Shown one piece after another: positions 43,153 through 51,615 of a stretch of DNA of 64,000 bases. The DNA is taken from NCBI GenBank assembly GCA_964346765.1, contig CAYFWB010000010.1:1-64000 (forward strand), in the 5' to 3' direction. The notes below the pieces were generated by a model. The model did no database searches. It was not told the DNA's origin and worked only from the letters and a program-made list of their open reading frames with translations. The stretch is from JBGSPQ01 sp964346765. Lineage in GTDB: Bacteria; Patescibacteriota; Gracilibacteria; UBA1369. The stretch's first letter is position 1, and each line of letters starts with the position of its first letter. The position numbers were made by a program, and so were the translations under genes.

Positions 43153-44013
43153 GTGGAATTATTGGACGGTAAATTAGTCGCTCAAGAATTGTATACAACA
43201 TTGCTGGGCGATGTTCAGGTATTGAAGGCAAAAGATATACAGCCAAAGTTGGTAATAATCTTGGTTGGGGATGATCCGGCTTCACAGTCTTATATTAAAT
43301 CAAAGACCAAAGCCTCCGAAAAACTTGGAATTGAGAGTGAATTGATCACATATAAGCCCGAGGATATAGATACGCCGCGTTTGATCGCAAAAATTAATGA
43401 GCTGAATCAAAGTGATTCAGTTAACGGCATTTTGGTTCAGCTGCCTCTTCCGGATCATATTTATGAGCCTGAAATAATTAAGGCGATTTCACCGGTTAAG
43501 GACGTGGACGGATTTACAGCATACAATATAGGAAAAATGTTTTTAAGTACGGATTTTGAAGAACTGGCTCCTTGCACGCCGCTGGGGATTATGAGAATGC
43601 TTGAACATTACAATATTGATGTTACGGGCAAAGAGGCGGTGGTTGTCGGAAGAAGTAATATTGTGGGAAAACCGGCGGCGGTCATGTTGCTTAATAGAGG
43701 CGCTACTGTTACTACATGCCACAGTAGAACCAAGGATCTGAAATTTCATACTTCCAGGGCTGATATTTTGGTGGTGGCCGTCGGTAAGTCTAAATTAGTA
43801 ACGGCGGATATGGTAAAAGAAGGAGCGGTGGTAATAGACGTGGGCATGAATCGCAATAAAGCAGGGAAACTGGAAGGTGACGTGGACTTTGATAATGTTA
43901 AGAATAAAGCATCTTATATTACCCCTGTTCCGGGGGGCTGTGGTCTGATGACGGTAGCCTGCCTGATGGAAAATGTGGTTAAAGCGACAATCAAACAAAA
44001 CCCTAACCCCTAA
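43153..44013 (+). CDS. folD: Bifunctional methylenetetrahydrofolate dehydrogenase/cyclohydrolase
   Basis: 286 residues from a GTG start. It interconverts methylene-, methenyl- and formyl-tetrahydrofolate, supplying formyl groups for purine synthesis and methylene groups for ThyA. Visible motifs: catalytic Lys/Tyr region SQSYIKSKTKASEKLGI, GILVQLPLPDHI, SPVKDVDGFTAYNIGKM, and VVGRSNIVGKPAAVMLLNRGATVTTCHS for NADP. The usual C-terminal PGGVGPMT signature reads PGGCGLMT here, with two changed positions next to the active site. The adjacent purF, 5 bases on, fits its purine role. Confidence 0.92.
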   Translation: MELLDGKLVAQELYTTLLGDVQVLKAKDIQPKLVIILVGDDPASQSYIKSKTKASEKLGIESELITYKPEDIDTPRLIAKINELNQSDSVNGILVQLPLPDHIYEPEIIKAISPVKDVDGFTAYNIGKMFLSTDFEELAPCTPLGIMRMLEHYNIDVTGKEAVVVGRSNIVGKPAAVMLLNRGATVTTCHSRTKDLKFHTSRADILVVAVGKSKLVTADMVKEGAVVIDVGMNRNKAGKLEGDVDFDNVKNKASYITPVPGGCGLMTVACLMENVVKATIKQNPNP

Positions 44014-44018
44014 TATAT

Positions 44019-45530
44019 ATGTGCGGAATAATAGGAATTATTTCCAATAATCCGGTGGCGCAGGAACTATATGACGGACTGACAGTTTTACAGCATAGAG
44101 GTCAGGATTCGGCAGGGATGATGACTTATAGGGGACATTTTCATTTAAAAAAAGGAAACGGTCTGGTGAGGGATGTTTTTCATACGAAAAATATGCAAAG
44201 GCTTGTTGGAAATGTTGGGATCGGTCATGTAAGGTATCCAACGGCGGGCGGCTATGACGCGGGCGAAGCTCAACCGTTTTTTGTTAACTCCCCTTTTGGT
44301 ATAGCTTTGATTCATAACGGCAACCTAACTAATCAAGAACATCTTAAAGAAGATATTTTAAAGAATAATATACGCTATTTAAACACGACTTCTGATTCTG
44401 AAGTTTTGTTAAATGTATTGGCAAATGAACTTTTAAAGCTTGGGGTAACGGAATTGAACGCGGATCTGATTTTTAAGGCGATGAAAACGGTTTATAAAAG
44501 GCTGAAAGGCAGTTACGCGGTGCTGGCGCTTATTGCCGGGCACGGAATTTTGGCTTTCAGAGATCCGCACGGAATAAGGCCCCTAAGCGTTGGAGTGAGA
44601 GGGGGCGACGGTATTTTACCGGAATACTCGGTGGCCTCGGAAAGTGTCGCGCTCGATACTTTGGGATATGATTTTCTCGCGGATATTGAACCCGGAGAAG
44701 CATATTTTATTGATATGAAAAGAAATATTTCCAGGAAACAAATTACGGAAAAAAAGTGGGCGCCGTGTATATTCGAGCATGTTTATCTGGCTCGTCCGGA
44801 TACGATTATGGACGACGTGAGTGTGTATAAAACCAGGTTGAGGCTGGGTGAGTCTCTGGCCAAACAGATTAAAAACGCCAATCTGGATATTGATGTTGTT
44901 GTCCCCGTACCGGATTCATCGAGAAGTGCCGCGTTACCACTGGCACAGGCGATCGGGGTAAAATATCGCGAGGGATTGGTTAAGAACCGATACATTGGCC
45001 GGACTTTTATTATGCCCGGCCAGGGAATCAGAAAAAAATCGGTTAAATATAAATTGAACGCGATTCCGCTTGAACTTAGAAACAGAAATGTTCTTTTGGT
45101 TGATGATTCAATTGTAAGGGGCAATACCTCCAAAAGGATTGTTGAAATGGTGAGGCAGGCCGGCGCGAAAAAAGTTTATTTCGCTTCCACCGCTCCCCCT
45201 CTGGTCAAACCATGTTTATACGGTGTTGACATGCCTTCTAGGAAAGATTTTGTAGCAAACGGACTTTCAATTGATGAGATAGGGAATTTTATTGGTGTGG
45301 ACAAATTATTTTATCAGACTACGGAAGATCTTTTGGGAGCGGCCAAGGCGGGTAATCCTAAAATTACAGATTTCTGCTACGCCTGCATGGGAGGCGAATA
45401 CCCCACGGGCGACATTACGGATAAGGTACTGGATAAAGCCGAGCAAAAAAGAGGGGGTACCGTGACAGAAATTGAGGATTATATGGAGAGAGGGGAAGAT
45501 ATTCGCGATGATCAGATGCAGATAGCTTAG
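44019..45530 (+). CDS. purF: Amidophosphoribosyltransferase
   Basis: 503 residues, the first committed enzyme of purine synthesis (PRPP and glutamine to phosphoribosylamine). It starts MCGIIGIISN with Cys2 as the glutaminase nucleophile. No propeptide is present. Further motifs are HRGQDSAGMMTY, GHVRYPTAGG, HNGNLTNQ, RDPHGIRPLSVG and the PRPP loop VLLVDDSIVRGNTSKRIV. Four Cys near the C-terminus and centre, including FCYACMGGEYPTGDI, resemble the [4Fe-4S]-type or structural Cys of Bacillus-like enzymes. It is in tandem with folD. Confidence 0.96.
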   Translation: MCGIIGIISNNPVAQELYDGLTVLQHRGQDSAGMMTYRGHFHLKKGNGLVRDVFHTKNMQRLVGNVGIGHVRYPTAGGYDAGEAQPFFVNSPFGIALIHNGNLTNQEHLKEDILKNNIRYLNTTSDSEVLLNVLANELLKLGVTELNADLIFKAMKTVYKRLKGSYAVLALIAGHGILAFRDPHGIRPLSVGVRGGDGILPEYSVASESVALDTLGYDFLADIEPGEAYFIDMKRNISRKQITEKKWAPCIFEHVYLARPDTIMDDVSVYKTRLRLGESLAKQIKNANLDIDVVVPVPDSSRSAALPLAQAIGVKYREGLVKNRYIGRTFIMPGQGIRKKSVKYKLNAIPLELRNRNVLLVDDSIVRGNTSKRIVEMVRQAGAKKVYFASTAPPLVKPCLYGVDMPSRKDFVANGLSIDEIGNFIGVDKLFYQTTEDLLGAAKAGNPKITDFCYACMGGEYPTGDITDKVLDKAEQKRGGTVTEIEDYMERGEDIRDDQMQIA

Positions 45531-45595
45531 TTGTTTTATCTAACATACGGAAAGCTATTGCGTACATGTATTAGTATGTAATATTTTGATATACT

Positions 45596-45623
45596 TTGAC
45601 TTATTTTTTATCTGTGTTACAAT
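45596..45623 (+). promoter_or_regulatory. Promoter of the unknown gene at 45649
   Basis: TTGACT (45596-45601), 16-base spacer, TACAAT (45618-45623), 26 bases before the ATG. Confidence 0.6.
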
Positions 45624-45648
45624 TTAGAGATTTTTTAACTAAATAAAC

Positions 45649-46680
45649 ATGTCACCAGATCAAGATAATAAAGCTAAAAAAATATTACTGGACAGTGATT
45701 TACCGGAGGGTCCCGCAGAGGGCGCGGAACGTGAACTTGGCATCGATCAGTTTGAGTATGTTCAGCCCGATAAAGTGCGCGAGTCCGTTAGGAAGAGAAT
45801 AGAGTCTACGCTGGCTCCGAATGTAGATGCAACAGCTGAAGACGCAGTTGTTGATGCAAGTACAGGCTTGAGACACTTGCTGGAGCAGGCAAAAGTGAAA
45901 ATGCCAAATCATATGCTTGTTTCGGGAGGTGAAAATGACTTTAGGGATGTGAATATGGCCTTTGATCTGCACGGAGTTAAAGCTGATATTGAAGAAAGTA
46001 ATAAACAAGAATTTAATGTTTACGGTGTTTGTGATGACAACGAACATAAATTTAACAGAGGCGCGATGATGTTGAACTATGATGATAAATTCAGTGATTT
46101 CACATTTTTTCTGGCACAAGGTGAGCAATATGATCAGCTGGCGGCGAATAGATCAAACGCGGCCGTAATCAAAGCAGGTTATGAAATTGCCCTGAATCCT
46201 GACGAAGACTGTGAAGAAGTTGTGAACAAAGCCGCTAAAAATGTTGAATTGGTTGAAGATGAGTTCGGTGAAAAACATAAGTCTGTCGATTTAACTGTCG
46301 GCAGATTGATTCCCACTACGAAAGAAGATACTTATAAACTTGAGTTTTCCAATCTCGGTTCAAATAAATTGCTAATTGTTGATGCCGAGTCAGGCAATGT
46401 AAGGCAAATAGATATGGAAGAGCAGGAAAAAATGATTGACGTAAAATCAAATGAATTGATTCTTGTGGCAAATGAGGAACTGTATAAGTCATTCGAAACA
46501 AAGAAAGAGCCAGCTGAAATGCAGATAGGTAATCGCTTATTTATGGAATATCAGATGGGTAAACCATTAAAAAATATTATTGATGAAATAATTAAGGATG
46601 TTCAAGAAAAGGGCTATGATACGGCGTTAACCGCTATACTTGTAAGAGTCCCCGAAAAGCCCGAACTAAAATTCGAATAA
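45649..46680 (+). CDS. Unknown soluble acidic protein
   Basis: 343 residues, acidic, with no signal or membrane helix. The N-terminal 75 residues are charged and probably disordered. The remainder alternates strands and helices (HMLVSGGENDFRDVNMAFDL, KLEFSNLGSNKLLIVDAESG). I recognise no family. It has its own promoter and lies between purF and purD, but nothing in the sequence ties it to purine synthesis. Confidence 0.6.
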   Translation: MSPDQDNKAKKILLDSDLPEGPAEGAERELGIDQFEYVQPDKVRESVRKRIESTLAPNVDATAEDAVVDASTGLRHLLEQAKVKMPNHMLVSGGENDFRDVNMAFDLHGVKADIEESNKQEFNVYGVCDDNEHKFNRGAMMLNYDDKFSDFTFFLAQGEQYDQLAANRSNAAVIKAGYEIALNPDEDCEEVVNKAAKNVELVEDEFGEKHKSVDLTVGRLIPTTKEDTYKLEFSNLGSNKLLIVDAESGNVRQIDMEEQEKMIDVKSNELILVANEELYKSFETKKEPAEMQIGNRLFMEYQMGKPLKNIIDEIIKDVQEKGYDTALTAILVRVPEKPELKFE

Positions 46681-46696
46681 TAATTCATAGTTAAAT

Positions 46697-46725
46697 TTGA
46701 CTTTATAACACTTCCATGATATAGG
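46697..46725 (+). promoter_or_regulatory. Promoter of the unknown gene at 46757
   Basis: TTGACT (46697-46702), 17-base spacer, TATAGG (46720-46725). Predicted transcription start near 46732. Confidence 0.5.
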
Positions 46726-46756
46726 TTGTTACTCGCATTACTTGTATTATTTTGTT

Positions 46757-47257
46757 GTGAGTGAACACGAACCTAAATATGGTGCATTTGAAATTATGGA
46801 TGAATCGGATGCCTCAAGTTCAAATGTTATTGATATTAAGCCATTGCTTGAGATCCGATCCAACGTGGCGACCGATGTGCAAGAAAACGTTTCAAAAGGA
46901 GTTTATGAAAAAATAATAGAAACAAATATGCGGATCGCGCGGGCTTTCCAGATGTTTGAAGAATTAAAGATTGATACAGAGCCTTTGAAGAACAGAATCA
47001 ATGATTCTGAAAATATTGATTTGCCAGTTGTGCTTGCTCATATATTGGAATATCTTGAAACTATCGTCAGAGCTCATGATCTGAAAAACAGGGGTATGTC
47101 AGTGGTGGCGGTACATCCTTATAAAAAAATGAATGATGCAGCGTTAAAATATGCTGAGGATTTAGAGAATCCAGCCCGCGAACTACAATTTTACCGTTTT
47201 TATGAATGGATAAAAGATTTTGAAACGGGGCATAGGTTAGTTTGGCGGGGCAGATAA
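46757..47257 (+). CDS. Unknown soluble helical protein
   Basis: About 166 residues. GTG 46757 is preferred as the start. A TTG at 46742 is in frame five codons earlier. Helical, with ENVSKGVYEKIIETNMRIAR and DLPVVLAHILEYLETIVRAH. Near the C-terminus is a short aromatic block (FYRFYEWIKDFETGHRLVW). No family recognised. It has its own promoter and lies 78 bases before purD. Confidence 0.55.
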   Translation: MSEHEPKYGAFEIMDESDASSSNVIDIKPLLEIRSNVATDVQENVSKGVYEKIIETNMRIARAFQMFEELKIDTEPLKNRINDSENIDLPVVLAHILEYLETIVRAHDLKNRGMSVVAVHPYKKMNDAALKYAEDLENPARELQFYRFYEWIKDFETGHRLVWRGR

Positions 47258-47335
47258 TGGTTGTATATTGAGTCTTGAATCAACGGGTGTATGAAAGTAC
47301 ACTCTTTTTGTCCTTATTTTTTGATTATTTTAGTC

Positions 47336-48652
47336 ATGAAAAAAGTTCTTTTAATTGGAAACGGAGCCAGAGAACATGTTATCGGGGAGACTTTGAAGAA
47401 ATTTGGAGCCGCTGTTTATGCATACGGCAAAGCCAGAAATCCCGGTTTACTTGAATTATCAGAGGGGTATGAAGTGGGTGATTTGAAAGATTTTAACGCA
47501 ATGAGGGAATTCGCGCGGAAAGTTAAGCCCGATTTTGCTTTTGTGGGGCCGGATGATCCGATTGCTGATGGTACCGCCGATATGCTTCTGGAGCTGGAAA
47601 TCCGGTCGGTGGCTCCCCTGCAGACGGTGGCCAGACTTGAATCTTCAAAATCTTTTGCCAGGAATCTTTTGAAAAAGTACTATATAAAAGGCAATCCCAA
47701 TTTTAAGGTGTTTTATGCGGAGGAAGGTATGAAAGAGTTTTTAGAAGAACTTGGTGAAAACTTTGTTGTTAAGGCTGACGGCTTAATGGGTGGCAAAGGG
47801 GTAAAAGTTTCGGGCGATCATCTGGCGAGTCATGAAGATGCGCTTGAATTTGCGAAAAAGTGTTTAGAAGGTGGAGGCAGAGTTGTAATAGAAGAAAAAC
47901 TTGTGGGGCAAGAATTTAGTTTGATGAGTTTCTGCGATGGAGTAAATACGGCGGAAATGCCGGCGGTTCAGGATCATAAAAGAGCATATGAAGGAGACAA
48001 AGGTCCAAACACAGGAGGTATGGGGTCTTATTCGGATTCTAATCATTTGCTTCCTTTTTTAAAGCGGTCAGATATTGATGAAGCCGCCGAAATGACCCGA
48101 AGTGTTGCCAAAGCTCTGTTTGATGAGACGGGCGCGGAATTCAAAGGAATTATGTATGGTGGTTTTATCGCCACTGCAAGCGGCGTCAGGTTGATTGAAT
48201 ATAACGCACGCTTTGGAGATCCGGAAGTTATGAATGTTTTGCCGATTCTGAAAACAAATTATGTTGATGTTTGTGAAGCCATTATTGCAGGTGATCTTAA
48301 TAGTATAAATGTAGAGTTCGATAAAAAAGCCACCGTTTGCAAATATATTGTCCCGGAAGGTTATCCCGAAAACCCCATTAAAGGTGACAAAATTGAAGTG
48401 GGCGACGTACCCGATGGGGTTAAAATGTACTACGCTTCGGTTGATAAAAGAGATGACGGGCTTTATTTAAGTTCTTCAAGAGCTATAGGATTTGTAGGTA
48501 TTGCTGATTCCATCACAGACGCTGAAAAAATAGTAGAAAATGCTTGTGGCAGTATAAAAGGTCCGGTTTTTTACAGAAAAGATGTGGGCAGGGCCGATCT
48601 TATTGAGAGCAGAGTACAAATGATGAAAAGTTTAAGGGGAAAAAACGCCTAA
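47336..48652 (+). CDS. purD: Phosphoribosylamine-glycine ligase
   Basis: 438 residues from ATG 47336. It joins phosphoribosylamine (the PurF product) to glycine. N-terminal MKKVLLIGNGAREHVIGETL, then ATP-grasp elements FVVKADGLMGGKGVKVSG, VVIEEKLVGQEFSLMSFCDG, HKRAYEGDKGPNTGGMGSYS, IEYNARFGDPEVMNVLP. Full length for the family (about 420-430). The upstream part of the open frame lacks family similarity, which decides the start. Confidence 0.96.
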   Translation: MKKVLLIGNGAREHVIGETLKKFGAAVYAYGKARNPGLLELSEGYEVGDLKDFNAMREFARKVKPDFAFVGPDDPIADGTADMLLELEIRSVAPLQTVARLESSKSFARNLLKKYYIKGNPNFKVFYAEEGMKEFLEELGENFVVKADGLMGGKGVKVSGDHLASHEDALEFAKKCLEGGGRVVIEEKLVGQEFSLMSFCDGVNTAEMPAVQDHKRAYEGDKGPNTGGMGSYSDSNHLLPFLKRSDIDEAAEMTRSVAKALFDETGAEFKGIMYGGFIATASGVRLIEYNARFGDPEVMNVLPILKTNYVDVCEAIIAGDLNSINVEFDKKATVCKYIVPEGYPENPIKGDKIEVGDVPDGVKMYYASVDKRDDGLYLSSSRAIGFVGIADSITDAEKIVENACGSIKGPVFYRKDVGRADLIESRVQMMKSLRGKNA

Positions 48653-48656
48653 ACTG

Positions 48657-48684
48657 TTGACAGATTAAAGTTTTTGTATAGAAT
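48657..48684 (+). promoter_or_regulatory. Promoter of the unknown gene at 48709
   Basis: TTGACA (48657-48662), 16-base spacer, TAGAAT (48679-48684), 25 bases before the ATG and starting just past the purD stop. Confidence 0.6.
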
Positions 48685-48708
48685 CTTTACCTTATTTTAA
48701 TTATATTT

Positions 48709-49740
48709 ATGGGGAAGCATAACAAAAGTAGCTCCACAGAGAATGATGCCGGTGCAAGAGCAAATCTTGATTTTATTTTTGGCAGGGGTAGTAATACTAA
48801 CCCATCTTTAAGGGATACAGTGCCTGATATACACGGAGTAATAGACAATACTGCCCAAAAACTTTCCGATGCAAGTATCATAGGAGATGATGGTGAAGAT
48901 TTATCGGATCCGAACACACGATCTGAATCATTGACCGAAGAAAGACAGACGCTCCCGCCCCTATCAAATTACGAGTTTTATATTAACCAAACTACCTACA
49001 ATAAAATAGAAGGAAACAAAGAGCCGAAGGATATTGATCAGGTTCAAGAAAGTGTGGAAGCGGATGGTGTTGATGGAGCTCAAGAATTGGCGGTTGCGGA
49101 TGATGCTGGAAATGAGCTTCCGATAACAGAGGTCCCGGATGAAATAGACCTGGAAAAGTTGTTAAGGAATGCATTTGAAGATAGATTTGAGGCTGAAAAA
49201 TATGCTTCCACAGCCAACGGCGAAAAGGTTATCAGCCAACCGCCTTTACCGGATTTAAGCGAAGAAAAAGAGCTTCTGGAATCTGAAGCTGTACCGGAAA
49301 TTATGATTGACGAAGCTACTTTGGAAGAGCAATTGCTTCTTGATGAAGGGTACGGTGAAGTTGGCAGGATTTTTTCTTTCTTTACTGAAAACGGTATAAA
49401 TACAAGAGAATTTTTAGATGTGGTCAACAGCTTTGCAAATAACTACGGTAAAATGCTTGGACCGGAGGAAATAAGCGATCTTCTGGTTATATTTTATAGG
49501 CACTTAGTTAATTCGCTGCTTGTAAAACTGGAAAAAAGACATAAGCACAGTTGTGAAGCTGCAAAGAAATATTCAGGTATTCTTTTTGAATCGCAAAAAC
49601 TGAATGATCGAAAAAATGATAAGGCTTTAATTCTATCTCTGAGGATAGTGGGTAAGATGTGTGATTTATACGAAATGAAAAAGGATAGAATCAACAGATC
49701 CCTTTATCAGGACTTTGCAACTGAATACTTAAGTAAATAG
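48709..49740 (+). CDS. Unknown acidic protein with disordered N-terminus
   Basis: 343 residues. Residues 1-215 are acidic, rich in Glu, Asp, Ser and Asn, and probably disordered. Residues about 225-343 form a helical domain (GYGEVGRIFSFFTENGINTR, MLGPEEISDLLVIFYRHLVN, LILSLRIVGKMCDLYEMKKD). No signal peptide, membrane helix or recognised motif. It converges with the TyrA-PheA fusion gene, with 1 base between the stops. Confidence 0.6.
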   Translation: MGKHNKSSSTENDAGARANLDFIFGRGSNTNPSLRDTVPDIHGVIDNTAQKLSDASIIGDDGEDLSDPNTRSESLTEERQTLPPLSNYEFYINQTTYNKIEGNKEPKDIDQVQESVEADGVDGAQELAVADDAGNELPITEVPDEIDLEKLLRNAFEDRFEAEKYASTANGEKVISQPPLPDLSEEKELLESEAVPEIMIDEATLEEQLLLDEGYGEVGRIFSFFTENGINTREFLDVVNSFANNYGKMLGPEEISDLLVIFYRHLVNSLLVKLEKRHKHSCEAAKKYSGILFESQKLNDRKNDKALILSLRIVGKMCDLYEMKKDRINRSLYQDFATEYLSK

Positions 49741-49741
49741 C

Positions 49742-51484
49742 TTATTCTATTGGATAACTTCCCAGAATCTTAAGGCATGAAACTTTGCTTTCTATTTTCT
49801 TTAGAAGACTTTGAACTGATTTATCCTCTATTCCTTTTTCAAAATTTAAAAAAAACACATAGTTTCCCGGATCGGTCTTTAAAGGTCTGGATTCGATTTT
49901 GTTTAGGTTTATATTTACTCTGGCAAAGTCTTCTAAGATTGTGAACAACGAGCCGGGCTTGTCTTTGTCAAAATAAAAAGCGATGGATGTTTCACTGTTT
50001 TGTCCGTCGCTTTTAGCCAAATCCTTTAGTGGAGTTTTTTCTTTCTTAATTACAATGAAAGAAGTCTTATTGGAATCAATATCTCCAATATTTTCAGCAA
50101 TTATGTTGCATTTAAGAAGCTTGGCAACGGCGGCGGGGATTATTACCCCTGTGTACCTGTCGTTTTCGCCTTTCATTTTTTCATAGGCGGCAAGTGTTGA
50201 AGGTGAATCGATCAAATTGACTGTTTTGAAATGTTTCTTTAGGTATTTTTTGCACTGAGCTAGCGCCTGCGGATGCGAAGTTATGGTATCAATATCTCTA
50301 ACCTTTACTCCGTTTAATGCGACGAGGGAATGTTTTATGGGCAGAAAAAATTTTTTTTCAATGTGCATATTTTCTTCAAATAGAGCGTCGTATGTTTCTC
50401 TTACGGTACCATTAATCAGGTTTTCAAGCGGTACAAGCCCGCGCAAAGCTTTTCCTTTTTTTACTAGTTCAAAAACATCGCTGATTACTCCAGCATAAAT
50501 TGGTTCGGTTTTGTCTTTCTTCTTTTCCAGAAACTTTGTCGCCGCAAGGTCGCTAAAAGTGTACTTTGGACCCAATACAGCCAATTCATACTTTTTTATA
50601 CTGACACCGAATCTGTTTTTCTTCGCTTTTAAGTTGGTGGCGCGTTTTCTACTTTCCAAAATGGCATAAATAAGATAATTGGTATCATCGAAAGCTTTCG
50701 TTTTATAACCATCCAAATACCCCGAGGCGGAAGCAAAATATTTTTTAAAAGCTTTGATATCTTTTTTTCTATCTATTTGCAGAAGTTTTTTTAAACTTTT
50801 TAAGTACTGCTCCAGTATTTTTCTTGTTTGCGGATTTTGTATCTGAATATTGGCGTACAAGTCAGAATCCTGCTCCAGCAACCTGGCCGCGAAAGCTATT
50901 TTGAGTTCGGATGAGGGAGTCGCATATTTTAAATAATCAGTGACAGGTATTTTGATTGACTTAAGAGCGTGTCCAAACGCGATGTCTGCGAAATGGACCA
51001 AAGCCTGAATCACCGCCATAATTTTATCGTGTTCTTGAGGTGATATTTTGGTAACCCTGGCTCCTCTTTCTTCCAGAAATTTTTTTATCCAGGTATACCA
51101 AACTTTACTTCTTGCGGGGCAAGCTATAACGGCCTGTCCGGGTAATGGGTTGGTATGGCTGAATAAAGGGTGCAATCCGATCACTTCGCATTTTGCTTTA
51201 AGCATGGCTTTAACGGGAAACTCCTTTAAGGATGTCAGATCCATAATTGCTCCTTCTTTCTTAATTAACGGAGCTACCTCATTAATGACTTCTTCGGTTA
51301 TGCCGATTGGAACTGAAATAATTACTATGTCGGAGTTCGCCGCCAGTTCCTTGTTGGTCAACGTTGTTTTTTTGTCAGATACTATAACCTTATATCCGGC
51401 TTTCTTAAAATAATCTGCAAAGTAGGCGCCCATGCGTCCCCTGCCTCCGATAATGCCGATCAAAGGATAATCTTTCATAGGCAT
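49742..51484 (-). CDS. Prephenate dehydrogenase-prephenate dehydratase fusion with ACT domain
   Basis: 580 residues. Residues 1-290 are TyrA-like: IGIIGGRGRMGAYFADYFKK (NAD-binding), GLHPLFSHTNPLPGQ, and LVHFADIAFGHAL with the conserved His. Residues about 292-490 are prephenate dehydratase: LAVLGPKYTFSDLAATKFL, GLVPLENLINGTVRET, TSHPQALAQCKKYL. Here the usual TRF catalytic motif reads TSF (Thr kept, Arg replaced by Ser). Residues about 505-580 are an ACT regulatory domain with PGSLFTILEDFARVNINLNK and the ESRP motif. One chain thus makes both 4-hydroxyphenylpyruvate and phenylpyruvate. No chorismate mutase (AroQ) part is visible. Confidence 0.88.
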   Translation of the reverse strand: MPMKDYPLIGIIGGRGRMGAYFADYFKKAGYKVIVSDKKTTLTNKELAANSDIVIISVPIGITEEVINEVAPLIKKEGAIMDLTSLKEFPVKAMLKAKCEVIGLHPLFSHTNPLPGQAVIACPARSKVWYTWIKKFLEERGARVTKISPQEHDKIMAVIQALVHFADIAFGHALKSIKIPVTDYLKYATPSSELKIAFAARLLEQDSDLYANIQIQNPQTRKILEQYLKSLKKLLQIDRKKDIKAFKKYFASASGYLDGYKTKAFDDTNYLIYAILESRKRATNLKAKKNRFGVSIKKYELAVLGPKYTFSDLAATKFLEKKKDKTEPIYAGVISDVFELVKKGKALRGLVPLENLINGTVRETYDALFEENMHIEKKFFLPIKHSLVALNGVKVRDIDTITSHPQALAQCKKYLKKHFKTVNLIDSPSTLAAYEKMKGENDRYTGVIIPAAVAKLLKCNIIAENIGDIDSNKTSFIVIKKEKTPLKDLAKSDGQNSETSIAFYFDKDKPGSLFTILEDFARVNINLNKIESRPLKTDPGNYVFFLNFEKGIEDKSVQSLLKKIESKVSCLKILGSYPIE

Positions 51485-51559
51485 ATTATAGAGGATTTGC
51501 CGTATTAGCGCCAGAATCGTAAATTCACAGAGCGATGCCGCCCAGTGCCGACTGACAAT

Positions 51560-51586
51560 AAAAAAAGCCCCGCCTTACGGCGGGGC
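51560..51586 (-). terminator. Intrinsic terminator of the S-layer protein gene
   Basis: 8-bp stem GCCCCGCC / GGCGGGGC (51567-51586, 4-base loop) followed on minus by seven T's, 30 bases past the stop at 51616. Confidence 0.9.
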
Positions 51587-51615
51587 CTCCCTTTCACTAT
51601 GGGTTTAACAATGGC

